Source: Ignavibacteria bacterium
GTDB lineage: Bacteria; Bacteroidota; Ignavibacteria; Ignavibacteriales; SURF-24
Direction of reading: 5' to 3'
Length of the DNA: 64,000 nucleotides
NCBI GenBank assembly: GCA_025612375.1
Contig: JAAXKN010000004.1
Coordinates: 1 to 64,000 of the forward strand
Each line of letters opens with the position of its first letter. Within the stretch, counting starts at the first letter, position 1. Shown one piece after another: positions 47,108 through 55,412 of this stretch. A program made the position numbers and the translations under genes. The notes beneath the pieces are model-generated. The model worked only from the letters and a program-made list of their open reading frames with translations, made no database searches and was not told the origin of the DNA.

Positions 47108-48745
47108 TCACCTCCTCAGTTGAGCCTTGCTTTTCAAATAAGAATATGTCATGGAAACACCCACCAGTGCAGCTCCAAGCACAAGAAATGACATCATCTT
47201 GTATGTGGCTTCAGAACTTGAAATGCCCTGCAGGAACACATAAAGAATTGTTGCGGCAAATGTAGTCAGTGACATCCATCTGTATTTCCTTGAGTTCAGC
47301 ACCTTCCCCAGGTAATAATAAATAAGAGCGACAGCTATCCACGACAGTCCTACAAAACCAGCGGGGATGTTGCTGTAAAGGGCATATGGAATAATCAGGA
47401 GTGCAATCAGAAGATAGGAATTTCTCATCATTTCAGTCTTCAACTCAAGGCGCTCTTTCTGCCAGTTCATCAGCCGTGCACTTAAAAGCGATACAACGCC
47501 GAAGCTTATGCTTGTAAGCTCAATCCTCTGATCAAAAATCAGAAATGAGATTGTGAGCAGCAGATATATGATGAAATTTGCTACAACAATAAACCTCGAG
47601 CGGAACCATATTGCCATTGAAACAACAAGAAGGCTCTGCCAGCATAATGGAATGAAGGCGGCAGGGAATTGCAGGTAGCTGATTATTGAAAGGCTGAGTG
47701 CAAGGTATCCTGTCATGGCATAGATGAAAGTAAGGTGCTTATGGTTCAGCCGTAAATACAAAATTGCCGAGAGCGTTATAAATACAGCGGCGGCAACTAA
47801 GCTGAGAGAGGCAAAATACCCTGTAGGCGAAATTGTAAGAGTGAACAATCCGAAACTAAGCAGAACGTTTAAGGTTGAACTGGAATATCTTAATCCCTCA
47901 GCCGGCTCTTTATTGGTTCCAAGATAGAAAGCAGAAGTATGAATAAGCATATAAAGAAGCAAGATAGAGGAATAAAAAGGATCAACATTTCTGAAATGGG
48001 AACTGCCCGTTAAAACAGGATTACCGATAAGCCAGTCAAGATAAGAGAAATAACTCATTAAGACAGAGGCAATTAACAGCTTAAACCAGTTGTTCTTAAG
48101 TGAGAGGTAAACTCCGAGAACCGAAAGAAGCGCAATACCTCCCATGATCAAGGCATCATTATCCGATACAAGCAGAGTTATATATCCTATAAGCAGGCTC
48201 AAACCAGAAAGGTAGGCCGAGTTTCTCTTTACAGCTATTGCCAGGCTTGATAAAAAGACAATGGCAAGCAGAAACAGTTCCGGCCAAATGCTGTTTAGTG
48301 CAATGCCTGTGGAAAAGAAATGCAGCCTAAGAACTGAAAAACAAAAAATAATTATGGCTCCTGAGACCAGATGAACATTTATATGCGGCAGTACTTTGTT
48401 GAATAATTTTGATGTGAAATAAAGTGCTGCTGCAATAATGAAACCTAAAACTGAAGGAAGCAGAGGGCTGACCTCCTTATATGGGAATGCCAGAAGGAAA
48501 ATGACCCCGATGATAAAGAGCAGTACACCCACTTTTGCAAAAATGTATTCTCCTATTTTGTACTCCAGTGCATCATTGCTGCTTTCTTTTTCACTGCTGA
48601 TCCTGTTGATGGCGTCAATCTCATTGTTTACTTTGTTTTCAAAAATCAGATTGACCTTGAATTCAAGCGAGGTAATTCTCTCATCCATCTTCTGAAGGCA
48701 TGAGCCGATGTCTTCATTTAAAAATTTGTTTGCAGTTGTATCCAT
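47108..48745 (-). CDS. Polytopic membrane protein (DUF2339-like)
   Basis: A 545-residue protein with a soluble N-terminal coiled-coil-like region (about 1-60, MDERITSLEFKVNLIFE) followed by about sixteen closely spaced hydrophobic helices to the C-terminus. An EYIFAKVGVLLFIIGVIFLLAF start to the helical part and a simple helix-after-helix layout resemble the DUF2339 group. No transport or catalytic motif is seen. It begins 50 bases downstream of the multihaem cytochrome gene on the same strand and could be part of that transcription unit. Function unknown. Confidence 0.65.
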   Translation of the reverse strand: MDTTANKFLNEDIGSCLQKMDERITSLEFKVNLIFENKVNNEIDAINRISSEKESSNDALEYKIGEYIFAKVGVLLFIIGVIFLLAFPYKEVSPLLPSVLGFIIAAALYFTSKLFNKVLPHINVHLVSGAIIIFCFSVLRLHFFSTGIALNSIWPELFLLAIVFLSSLAIAVKRNSAYLSGLSLLIGYITLLVSDNDALIMGGIALLSVLGVYLSLKNNWFKLLIASVLMSYFSYLDWLIGNPVLTGSSHFRNVDPFYSSILLLYMLIHTSAFYLGTNKEPAEGLRYSSSTLNVLLSFGLFTLTISPTGYFASLSLVAAAVFITLSAILYLRLNHKHLTFIYAMTGYLALSLSIISYLQFPAAFIPLCWQSLLVVSMAIWFRSRFIVVANFIIYLLLTISFLIFDQRIELTSISFGVVSLLSARLMNWQKERLELKTEMMRNSYLLIALLIIPYALYSNIPAGFVGLSWIAVALIYYYLGKVLNSRKYRWMSLTTFAATILYVFLQGISSSEATYKMMSFLVLGAALVGVSMTYSYLKSKAQLRR

Positions 48746-48795
48746 TTTAATACTCCTTTAAAATAGTTTTTGCCGAACCGGAGTCAAGTTTTAGT

Positions 48796-50265
48796 TCAGG
48801 AATCAGATCCGTCTTTCTTTTCGATCTTTTTTATATAGAAGAACAATGTTACGGCAAGTGAACTCATTATGGCAATTGATATACCCAAGCCAATCCTCCG
48901 GAAATAATATTCTTTAATTTTATCATGTGCTTCTTCGATTACTTCTTTTGTGGTGCTAAGTCCTTTATCCTTTACAACTCCCGTGAATTTATTCAGATCA
49001 AAAGAATGCACCATGGTTTTAGCCTCCATTTCAGCTTGTCCGGCATCCCTGAGCTTAAAAGCCGCTTCCGAGACCTCCATTCCCTTCTGCTCAGCTTCCT
49101 CAATAAGCCTCCGTGCTCTTACAGCTGAACTGCTCAGGCTGTCCAGGAGATGCCTCATTAAACCGGCGGTCTTAAAGCCTTTCACGTTTCTATTGTCGCT
49201 GTGGCACTTTGAGCAGGCGGCTTCTTTATCCGTTCCAAGCAGGCTTACCGAGGCTGCCTTTACGAGGTGGTTGCCGTGACAGGTTTCACATTCGGGATAA
49301 TTATTTTTATCAAAGGCTTTTTTGTGCGGGCTTGACGCAAATAACTCTGCGTTCAGCGTGTGGCAGAGGCCGCAGACTTTTGATATTGAAGTGACTCCTG
49401 GCGGTGTGGCGGCATGGTTACCGTGACAGTCGTTGCAGGAAGGAGCGCCGCTAACCTTATTTACAAGCAGTGCCTGACCGTGGACTCCTTCAGAATATTT
49501 TTCGAACTGATCTGTCGGGATCTTGTAAGCACTCATGTATTCTTTATTGCTGTGGCACTCTGCACACGTTGAGGGGAGATTTGTTTTATAAACTTTTGAA
49601 GTAGGTACGCCGGGCGCCTGAATGTCGTGATAGCCGTGGCAGTCGGCACAATCGGCAGCTTTCGGGTCATGCATCAGATTGAGCCTCCCGTGGCGGCTCG
49701 TTATATATTTCTGATACTGGTCTGTCGGCAGTGCCGGATTGTAGGACCGCATATAAACTACATTGCTGTGGCACCGGGCACAGGTCTTTGGAACATTTAA
49801 TGAATAGGCGGGAGACAGGGGACTTTTTACATCTCTTACACCGTGAGCCCCATGGCATGTGGTGCACTGAAGGATCCTTTCTTTTCCTGACAGGGACAGC
49901 TTGCCGTGGACGCTTGCCTCAAGCAGCCTGAACTGGTCTGTGCGGAGTGCCGATCCGAATGATCTCATTTTCTTTTCATCGGAGTGACACCTTATGCAGA
50001 CCTCAGTTTTTACGTCTCCCTTGGGAACGCCAATAAAGCCTGCGGACGCGTTCATTGCCTGTTCCATGTCCTCTGAGCGGCTGTTGCCTCCATGGCATCC
50101 GGAGCATGAGATTCCCTTACTGAAATGCACGTCGCCCGTAAAGATTTTTGAGGCGTTATCACCAAGTGAATTGTGGCAGTTATAGCATTCATCTGCCTTT
50201 GCAAAAACAACGGATGAAAAGATAATTGTGACGAAAAATGCGGTTAACGTTTTCATGACATCCAT
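48796..50265 (-). CDS. Undecahaem c-type cytochrome, C-terminally anchored
   Basis: A 489-residue multihaem cytochrome. A signal peptide (ending VVFA) is followed by 11 CXXCH motifs: CYNCH, CSGCH, CIRCH, CTTCH, CARCH, CADCH, CAECH, CNDCH, CGLCH, CETCH, CSKCH. HG and HGNH residues between them can serve as distal ligands. A haem-free helical stretch (about 370-455) leads to one transmembrane helix ([16 protein letters not shown]) and a lysine-rich cytoplasmic tail, so the haems face the periplasm. Its start overlaps the cytochrome b gene by 13 bases. It probably takes electrons from the Rieske/b module in place of cytochrome c1 or f. Confidence 0.93.
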   Translation of the reverse strand: MDVMKTLTAFFVTIIFSSVVFAKADECYNCHNSLGDNASKIFTGDVHFSKGISCSGCHGGNSRSEDMEQAMNASAGFIGVPKGDVKTEVCIRCHSDEKKMRSFGSALRTDQFRLLEASVHGKLSLSGKERILQCTTCHGAHGVRDVKSPLSPAYSLNVPKTCARCHSNVVYMRSYNPALPTDQYQKYITSRHGRLNLMHDPKAADCADCHGYHDIQAPGVPTSKVYKTNLPSTCAECHSNKEYMSAYKIPTDQFEKYSEGVHGQALLVNKVSGAPSCNDCHGNHAATPPGVTSISKVCGLCHTLNAELFASSPHKKAFDKNNYPECETCHGNHLVKAASVSLLGTDKEAACSKCHSDNRNVKGFKTAGLMRHLLDSLSSSAVRARRLIEEAEQKGMEVSEAAFKLRDAGQAEMEAKTMVHSFDLNKFTGVVKDKGLSTTKEVIEEAHDKIKEYYFRRIGLGISIAIMSSLAVTLFFYIKKIEKKDGSDS

Positions 50266-51332
50266 CCGAGAATTGTTAAAACAATTATGATGGAGACAGC
50301 CAGTATACCTATATAATTTATCAGCCGGTTTTTTCTTCCCCGCGAGCTTTTAACGTCCCAGAACGGCACCAAAAGCCATAACACACCGGCAATTGAAAAC
50401 ATGACTATTCCGAAGACTTCGCCATCCATAAAAATGATTTTTGCAGGCAGGTACTTCAGTATCTGAAACATAAAGAGGAAGTACCATTCAGGTCGTATTC
50501 CCGCCGGAGCAGGGGCAAAGAGCTCGGCTTTTTCACCTAAGTCAGCCGGGAAAAATACTGCCAGTACGGCTAGTACATTCAGCACAAGCAGCCATAGGAG
50601 TAAATCACGCAGCATAAAATTCGGGAAGAAAGGCATTGTTTTCTTTTCACCTTGAGGGGCTTTCTCAATTCCCATCGGTTCACTCATTCCCTGGCGCTGA
50701 ACCAGAACGAGATGAAACAAGAGAAGGAACGTGAATATCCCGGGAAAGAGAGCAACATGAAAGCCGAAGAATCTGGATAGTGTGGCATCTGTTACATCGT
50801 CTCCTCCCCTTAAGAATATCTTCAGAGGCTCTCCTATAACGGGCACTGAGCCTACTATATCGGTCCCCACTTTTGTTGCAAAGAATGCGAGTTTGTTCCA
50901 GGGCAGCAGGTATCCGCTGAAACCGAAGGCTAAAGAGATGAAAAACAAAACTGTTCCTGTAACCCAGGTTAACTCCCTCGGGCGGCGGTAGGACTTCTCA
51001 AAGTATACGCTGAACATATGAATAAATACAGAAAGTATGAAAAGGTTGGCAGCCCAGGAGTGAATTGATCTTATGAGCCAGCCGAATTCAACTTTTGACA
51101 TAATGAATTTTATGCTTTCAAATGCAATGTCGGCGCTTCCTTTATAATAAAAGAGCAGGAGAATTCCTGTAAATACCTGAATGATGAAAAGGAAAAGTGA
51201 TACTCCCCCGAAGTAATACCAGATTGAATTGCGGTGTATGGGAACGGTTTTTTTTCTGAAGAAGTGCACTATTTCCCCGGTGTTAAATCTTTCATCCAGC
51301 CAGCCGCCAATTTTTGCAGTCATGTTCTTCAT
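50253..51332 (-). CDS. Cytochrome b6-type quinol oxidoreductase subunit
   Basis: A 359-residue membrane protein with about seven or eight helices, the b subunit of a cytochrome bc-type complex. Four haem-ligating histidines are H91 and H105 (13 residues between) and H192 and H207 (14 between); the 13/14 spacing is that of cytochrome b6 rather than mitochondrial cytochrome b. The quinol-site motif PEWY is at 281-284, in a region corresponding to subunit IV, so b6 and subunit IV appear fused. It starts 5 bases after the Rieske stop and overlaps the 11-haem cytochrome gene: one operon. Confidence 0.95.
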   Translation of the reverse strand: MKNMTAKIGGWLDERFNTGEIVHFFRKKTVPIHRNSIWYYFGGVSLFLFIIQVFTGILLLFYYKGSADIAFESIKFIMSKVEFGWLIRSIHSWAANLFILSVFIHMFSVYFEKSYRRPRELTWVTGTVLFFISLAFGFSGYLLPWNKLAFFATKVGTDIVGSVPVIGEPLKIFLRGGDDVTDATLSRFFGFHVALFPGIFTFLLLFHLVLVQRQGMSEPMGIEKAPQGEKKTMPFFPNFMLRDLLLWLLVLNVLAVLAVFFPADLGEKAELFAPAPAGIRPEWYFLFMFQILKYLPAKIIFMDGEVFGIVMFSIAGVLWLLVPFWDVKSSRGRKNRLINYIGILAVSIIIVLTILGWMS

Positions 51333-51337
51333 AATGT

Positions 51338-51841
51338 TTATGCATTTTTAATGATTATTATTTCATTATTTTTTAGCATGGTCCTGTATTCATCAAGAGG
51401 GCGGGGAGGAGGCCCGGAAATGTTTCTCCCCGTAAGGTCGTACTTCCCGTTATGGCAGGCGCACCAGATTGCATTCATATCGCTTCTGTACTGAACTGTA
51501 CAGTTTAAGTGCGTGCAGGAAGCTGAGAAGGCCTTAAATGTGTCTTCTTTTGTTCTTATTACAATTACCGGCTTATTGCCAAAGCGTATGATCTTGCCTG
51601 AGTCGAGCGGATAATCCTTTATCATGCCTGCGCTCTGGCTGTTGACTTCAACCTCTCTTTGCCTTGGGGGCTTTAAGTATTCCATCAGGGGATAAAGTAC
51701 CGATGCGGCAAAACCAAGCATGCCAAGTCCGAGCAGCCTTTTGAGAAATGAGCGCCTGGATTGCGGCTTTGCCTGAATGAATCTGCTCTTATCCTCAAGC
51801 TTTTCGGATAATATTTCAGTTGTCTCAGTTAGATTTCTCAT
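51338..51841 (-). CDS. Rieske [2Fe-2S] protein of a bc-type complex
   Basis: A 167-residue Rieske subunit. A twin-arginine-type signal/anchor ([11 protein letters not shown], then a hydrophobic helix about 35-55) suggests Tat export of the folded cluster protein, as for other Rieske subunits. The cluster motifs are C109-T-H111-L-N-C114 and C127-A-C129-H130: ligands Cys109, His111, Cys127, His130, with Cys114-Cys129 as the disulfide. It passes electrons from quinol at the Qo site of cytochrome b to the c-type haems. It is the first gene of the operon, preceded by a sigma-54-like promoter and two palindromes. Confidence 0.95.
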   Translation of the reverse strand: MRNLTETTEILSEKLEDKSRFIQAKPQSRRSFLKRLLGLGMLGFAASVLYPLMEYLKPPRQREVEVNSQSAGMIKDYPLDSGKIIRFGNKPVIVIRTKEDTFKAFSASCTHLNCTVQYRSDMNAIWCACHNGKYDLTGRNISGPPPRPLDEYRTMLKNNEIIIIKNA

Positions 51842-51877
51842 GGTATTTGATCCGGTTTTGAATCTTTATTCCGTGAG

Positions 51878-51892
51878 GCTAAAATCATACCA
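51878..51892 (-). promoter_or_regulatory. Candidate sigma-54 (-24/-12) promoter of the bc operon
   Basis: The minus strand reads TGGTATGATTTTAGC, with GG and GC exactly 10 bases apart as required for sigma-54, and agreement with TGGCACG-N4-TTGC at T, G, G, A, G, T, G and C. The predicted start site (about 51867) lies some 26 bases before the Rieske ATG. The neighbouring upstream gene encodes a sigma-54 activator, which raises the likelihood. Confidence 0.6.
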
Positions 51893-51952
51893 TGATTAAA
51901 AGCGGCTGTTTTCAGCTGTTTTGAAGGGGTAGTGATAAATCGGCCGGGGAAA

Positions 51953-51972
51953 GTGTGAAATCTATTTCACAC
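51953..51972. promoter_or_regulatory. Palindromic activator site 1 upstream of the bc operon
   Basis: A perfect 8-bp inverted repeat, GTGTGAAA-TCTA-TTTCACAC. Its centre is about 95 bases upstream of the predicted sigma-54 transcription start, a normal enhancer position for an NtrC-type activator. Confidence 0.65.
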
Positions 51973-52037
51973 AAAGCATTTTTTGCGGGTCATGTATGTT
52001 ACAGAATCCTTCTATCTTACTTAAAAACAGGGTAATT

Positions 52038-52057
52038 GTGTGAAATCAGTTTTACAC
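52038..52057. promoter_or_regulatory. Palindromic activator site 2 upstream of the bc operon
   Basis: GTGTGAAA-TCAG-TTTTACAC has the same spacing as site 1 and one mismatch. Centre-to-centre distance from site 1 is 85 bp, about eight DNA turns, so both face the same side of the helix. An additional small inverted pair ACACT-TTTT-AGTGT (52054-52067) overlaps its distal arm. Confidence 0.6.
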
Positions 52058-52074
52058 TTTTTAGTGTGAGGGGG

Positions 52075-53511
52075 CTATTTCCTCCATTTGTCAGGATCGA
52101 AACCGTAAATGTTTAACAGCCTGTGAATATTTCTGCGCGTCATACCGGCCTCAAGCGCCATATGGGTCACGTTGCCGTTATATTTTCTTAGGAGATAGAT
52201 GAGGTATTTTTTCTCCACTTCATCAATTGCTTTTTGCTTTGCCTCAGGGAGTTTCAAATTATCGAACGATAATCCTTTTAGGTCTTCATTTATCAGCTTC
52301 GGCGGCAGATCTGCAAGAGTAATTACGTCGCCTTTTGACATAATTACCATCCTTTCAATTACATTCTCCAGCTCGCGGATGTTGCCGGGCCAGGCGTAGC
52401 TTTCAAGTATTTTAATTACTTCATCACTAAAGCCTGAAATGTTCTTACCAGCTGTTTTGATGAATTTCTTCAGGAAGTGGCCGGCCAGGAGCGCAATGTC
52501 CTCTTTCCTCTGCCTCAAGGGAGGCAGGTGAATGTTTATGACATTAAGCCTGTAATACAGGTCGCTTCTAAGCTGCCCGAGCTCTGCAGCCCTGTCGAAG
52601 TCGTGGTTGGTAGCTGAAATTATCCTGAAGTTCACACTTATCAGCTCGTTGCCTCCCAGTCTTCTTACAGCCCGTTCCTGAAGAACCCTCAGGAGTTTTA
52701 CCTGGAGGTTCAATGGCAGCTCGCAGACTTCATCTAAAAAGAATGTACCTTCGTTGGCATATTCAAGCAGTCCCATTTTTCTTGAAGCAGCTCCCGTAAA
52801 GGCGCCTTTTTCATAGCCGAATAATTCTGCCTCAAATAAATGCTCCGGAAAGGCTCCGCAGTTTACCGGAACAAAAGGCTTTGTTTTCCTGCTGCTGTGG
52901 GCGTGAATGCTTCTTGCAATAAGCTCTTTGCCTGTTCCGCTTTCTCCTGTAACGAGTACGTTGACGTCAGTCTTTGAAATATTCTCTATCATTTCGAAGA
53001 TCTTCAGCATCTCTTCACTTCGGCCCACAATGTTATCGAACTGGAACTTGTCATCCAGCTGCCTGATTAAATTATTTCTTTCCTTGAAGAATTTTTTCTG
53101 CCTGAGCCCTTTTTCAATTACAATCTTCAGCTTTTCAGTGTCAACTGGCTTTTCGAGGAAATCGAAGGCACCCAGCTGCATGGCCTGCACAGCGCGTTCC
53201 ACGGTACCGTATGCTGTAAAAATTATTATGGGTGTGCCGGGAGAGATTTTATTTGCTTCCTTAATTATTTCAAAGCCGTTCATCTCATCCATAAGAAGGT
53301 CGCAGAATATAAGGTCGAACTCTTCCTGCTGAAGGATTTTAAGGGCTGAGGGGCCGTCGCTGAAAGCCAGGGGGCTGAAGCCAAGAGCAGACAATATGCT
53401 TGAAAACCCGCTCAGCATGTCCGGCTCGTCATCAATAACAAGTATCCGGGAAGGCTTTTTAGTTAATTTGCCGGCCCCGGGCTCTTTACTAATTTCAGGT
53501 AATCTGTTCAT
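52075..53511 (-). CDS. NtrC-family sigma-54-dependent response regulator
   Basis: A 478-residue regulator. The receiver domain (about 20-135) has the acidic pair DDEP, phospho-acceptor D71 (FCDLLMDEMNG), T (FTAYG) and K (LEKPVD). The AAA+ sigma-54 interaction domain (about 160-395) has Walker A TGESGTGKE, the sigma-54 contact loop GAFTGA, and LFLDEV-type Walker B (TFFLDEVCELP). A Fis-type HTH (about 430-475; VTHMALEAGMTRRNIHRLL) ends it. Its start overlaps the stop of the sensor kinase gene (ATGA). It probably binds the two palindromes downstream of its own gene and activates the bc operon. Confidence 0.95.
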   Translation of the reverse strand: MNRLPEISKEPGAGKLTKKPSRILVIDDEPDMLSGFSSILSALGFSPLAFSDGPSALKILQQEEFDLIFCDLLMDEMNGFEIIKEANKISPGTPIIIFTAYGTVERAVQAMQLGAFDFLEKPVDTEKLKIVIEKGLRQKKFFKERNNLIRQLDDKFQFDNIVGRSEEMLKIFEMIENISKTDVNVLVTGESGTGKELIARSIHAHSSRKTKPFVPVNCGAFPEHLFEAELFGYEKGAFTGAASRKMGLLEYANEGTFFLDEVCELPLNLQVKLLRVLQERAVRRLGGNELISVNFRIISATNHDFDRAAELGQLRSDLYYRLNVINIHLPPLRQRKEDIALLAGHFLKKFIKTAGKNISGFSDEVIKILESYAWPGNIRELENVIERMVIMSKGDVITLADLPPKLINEDLKGLSFDNLKLPEAKQKAIDEVEKKYLIYLLRKYNGNVTHMALEAGMTRRNIHRLLNIYGFDPDKWRK

Positions 53512-55274
53512 TTTATAGATCCCCTAATGTTATTCCCGGCTGCCCCGGGCAGCGTTATGTTAAATATTGTACTTTTCCCGGGCTCCGATTTAACGGTGAT
53601 TTTTCCGTCGTGCCGCAAAATAATTGCTTTTACTATGGAAAGGCCCAGTCCTGTACCGTTTGAGTTCTGCTTTGTAGTAAAGAAAGCTGTAAATATTTTG
53701 GGAAGGTTTTCTTCAGCTATGCCCGTTCCATTGTCCTCAATGCTGATGACGGCGTTCAATGTTCCATTGTTATTTTCAGAGCCAAGCCTAATTGTTATCT
53801 CGCCGTGGCTGTCGACGGCGTCGATAGCGTTATTAAGCAGATTCATGAATACCTGCTCCATCTGTCTTGAATCTGCGTATACAACCGGGATATCGCCTTC
53901 AAAGTTTCTGTTAATTCTGATGCGCTTGGAGCGGAAGCGGTGCCCAAGAAGGTAGAGGCATTCTTCAATGACGCTTTTTATATCAATGGGTTCCGGATAA
54001 AAGGTCATTCTCTGTGAATAGCTTAAAAGGCTTTTTGTATAATTGCTTATGCGCTCAGCCTGCTTTCTGATTATTTTAAGCGTGGGCAAAATGCCATCAG
54101 GGGAGTTATTGCTTAAGATAATGCCGTCAACGTGGGCTGCAATAATTCCCGTGGGTGTATTTATTTCATGGGCAACAGAATCGACCAGCTCGCCGATTGA
54201 AGCAAGCTTTGAGGCCTGGTTTAACTGCTCCTGGTAAGCCTGTATCTGCTCAAGGTTCCTCCTGGCTTCTTCGGCTCTTATTCTCCTGGAATTTATCACG
54301 TAAATGAGGCTGCTGAAGAGCAGCAGGAGTCCAAGTATTACAAAGCCGATGATAAAGAAAATTTTGAACTTTTCTCTTAAGCTTTCAGTCACATGTGTAA
54401 CCAGTGTGGATATTACGAGTACCCATTTCTGGTTCCCGATTTTAACGGGGAAATAAGCCATAATTTTATCCGGCTCGTTTTCAACTACTGAGTATTCACC
54501 AAAGGATGGACCGGAAGCCTTTACAATTGACTGCTGAACAGAGAATGACTTGTGGCATTGTGAACACCCGGGAGTTGTGTTGTTAATGGAGCGGAGGAGC
54601 ATCTCTTTATGCAGGGGATGATAGATTAGTCTGCCCATGCCGTCAATGATCCAGGCAAAGTCGTTTTTGCTCAGTTTTAACGGCCTTATAAACTGATCTA
54701 CCAGCCCGTTGAAGTTAATCAGGTATCCCAGGTATCCTATTGTATCTCCCCCGGCCGGGGAGGCTTTATTCAGTATGGGGACAACAATCTGGAAGTAGAG
54801 CTTTGGATCAGGCTTTGTCTTTTCATTTGAGCTTACGGCTGAAATAAAATAGTCTCCGCTTCTGCCCGAGGAAACTGCCTGCCTGGTGTAGTAAATTTCC
54901 CAGGCGTCGACCGGTTCTCCTGTAAAGCAGCAGACCTTAAGGTTTTTATCTGTAACGAAGACTGAGCGTACAATCTCCGAATCGTAGGCTGCGGGGAGCT
55001 GTTTTATAAAGGAAAGGGAATGGCTGTTAACATCTTTTATGCCCGGATAATTGGATAACAGCCTTATATCTCTGACAAGGTGGTGAATAAGGTACGTAAT
55101 TCCCTGGGCAGTTGATTTTGTCATTTCTAATTGCTGGAATTGATGATCTTTTTTGATATCGTCCAGGGTGTTTTTATATATTCCAACTATCAGGGATGCA
55201 AAAAGAACTACAAAGACTACCGGTCCTAACACCAACCAGTATTTTTTATGCCTGCCGTAGCTGAGCCTTTGCAT
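53508..55274 (-). CDS. Sensor histidine kinase with a c-type haem sensor domain
   Basis: A 588-residue kinase from the ATG at 55274 (a TTG at 55286 is also possible). TM1 (about 12-33) and TM2 (about 310-335) enclose an extracytoplasmic double-Cache-like domain of about 270 residues, which carries CSQCH (54552-54566), the motif for covalent haem c attachment, in GCSQCHKSFS near its membrane-proximal end. The cytoplasmic part has the H-box SVAHEINTPTGI, N-box (FMNLLNNAIDAV), G1 (EDNGTGIAEENL) and G2 (GTGLGLSIVK). It is probably a redox- or gas-sensing kinase. It is translationally coupled to the sigma-54 regulator, its obvious partner. Confidence 0.92.
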   Translation of the reverse strand: MQRLSYGRHKKYWLVLGPVVFVVLFASLIVGIYKNTLDDIKKDHQFQQLEMTKSTAQGITYLIHHLVRDIRLLSNYPGIKDVNSHSLSFIKQLPAAYDSEIVRSVFVTDKNLKVCCFTGEPVDAWEIYYTRQAVSSGRSGDYFISAVSSNEKTKPDPKLYFQIVVPILNKASPAGGDTIGYLGYLINFNGLVDQFIRPLKLSKNDFAWIIDGMGRLIYHPLHKEMLLRSINNTTPGCSQCHKSFSVQQSIVKASGPSFGEYSVVENEPDKIMAYFPVKIGNQKWVLVISTLVTHVTESLREKFKIFFIIGFVILGLLLLFSSLIYVINSRRIRAEEARRNLEQIQAYQEQLNQASKLASIGELVDSVAHEINTPTGIIAAHVDGIILSNNSPDGILPTLKIIRKQAERISNYTKSLLSYSQRMTFYPEPIDIKSVIEECLYLLGHRFRSKRIRINRNFEGDIPVVYADSRQMEQVFMNLLNNAIDAVDSHGEITIRLGSENNNGTLNAVISIEDNGTGIAEENLPKIFTAFFTTKQNSNGTGLGLSIVKAIILRHDGKITVKSEPGKSTIFNITLPGAAGNNIRGSIK

Positions 55275-55412
55275 TTGCTGCCGCAATATATTTGCCGCAA
55301 TATAATATGGGGAAACTTAAAGCGCTACGAAAAAATTAGGATATTAGGTCCATAAATCGGGTATGAACAGTCTCAACAGTCTGCAAAGGCGGCCATTTCT
55401 GAAGAATTCCTC

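Noticed and set aside
51980-51997. Alternative sigma-54 element TGACCCGC...ATGC (minus strand)
   Set aside because: The GC is two bases too far from the -24 part, and it lies between the palindromes rather than downstream of them.
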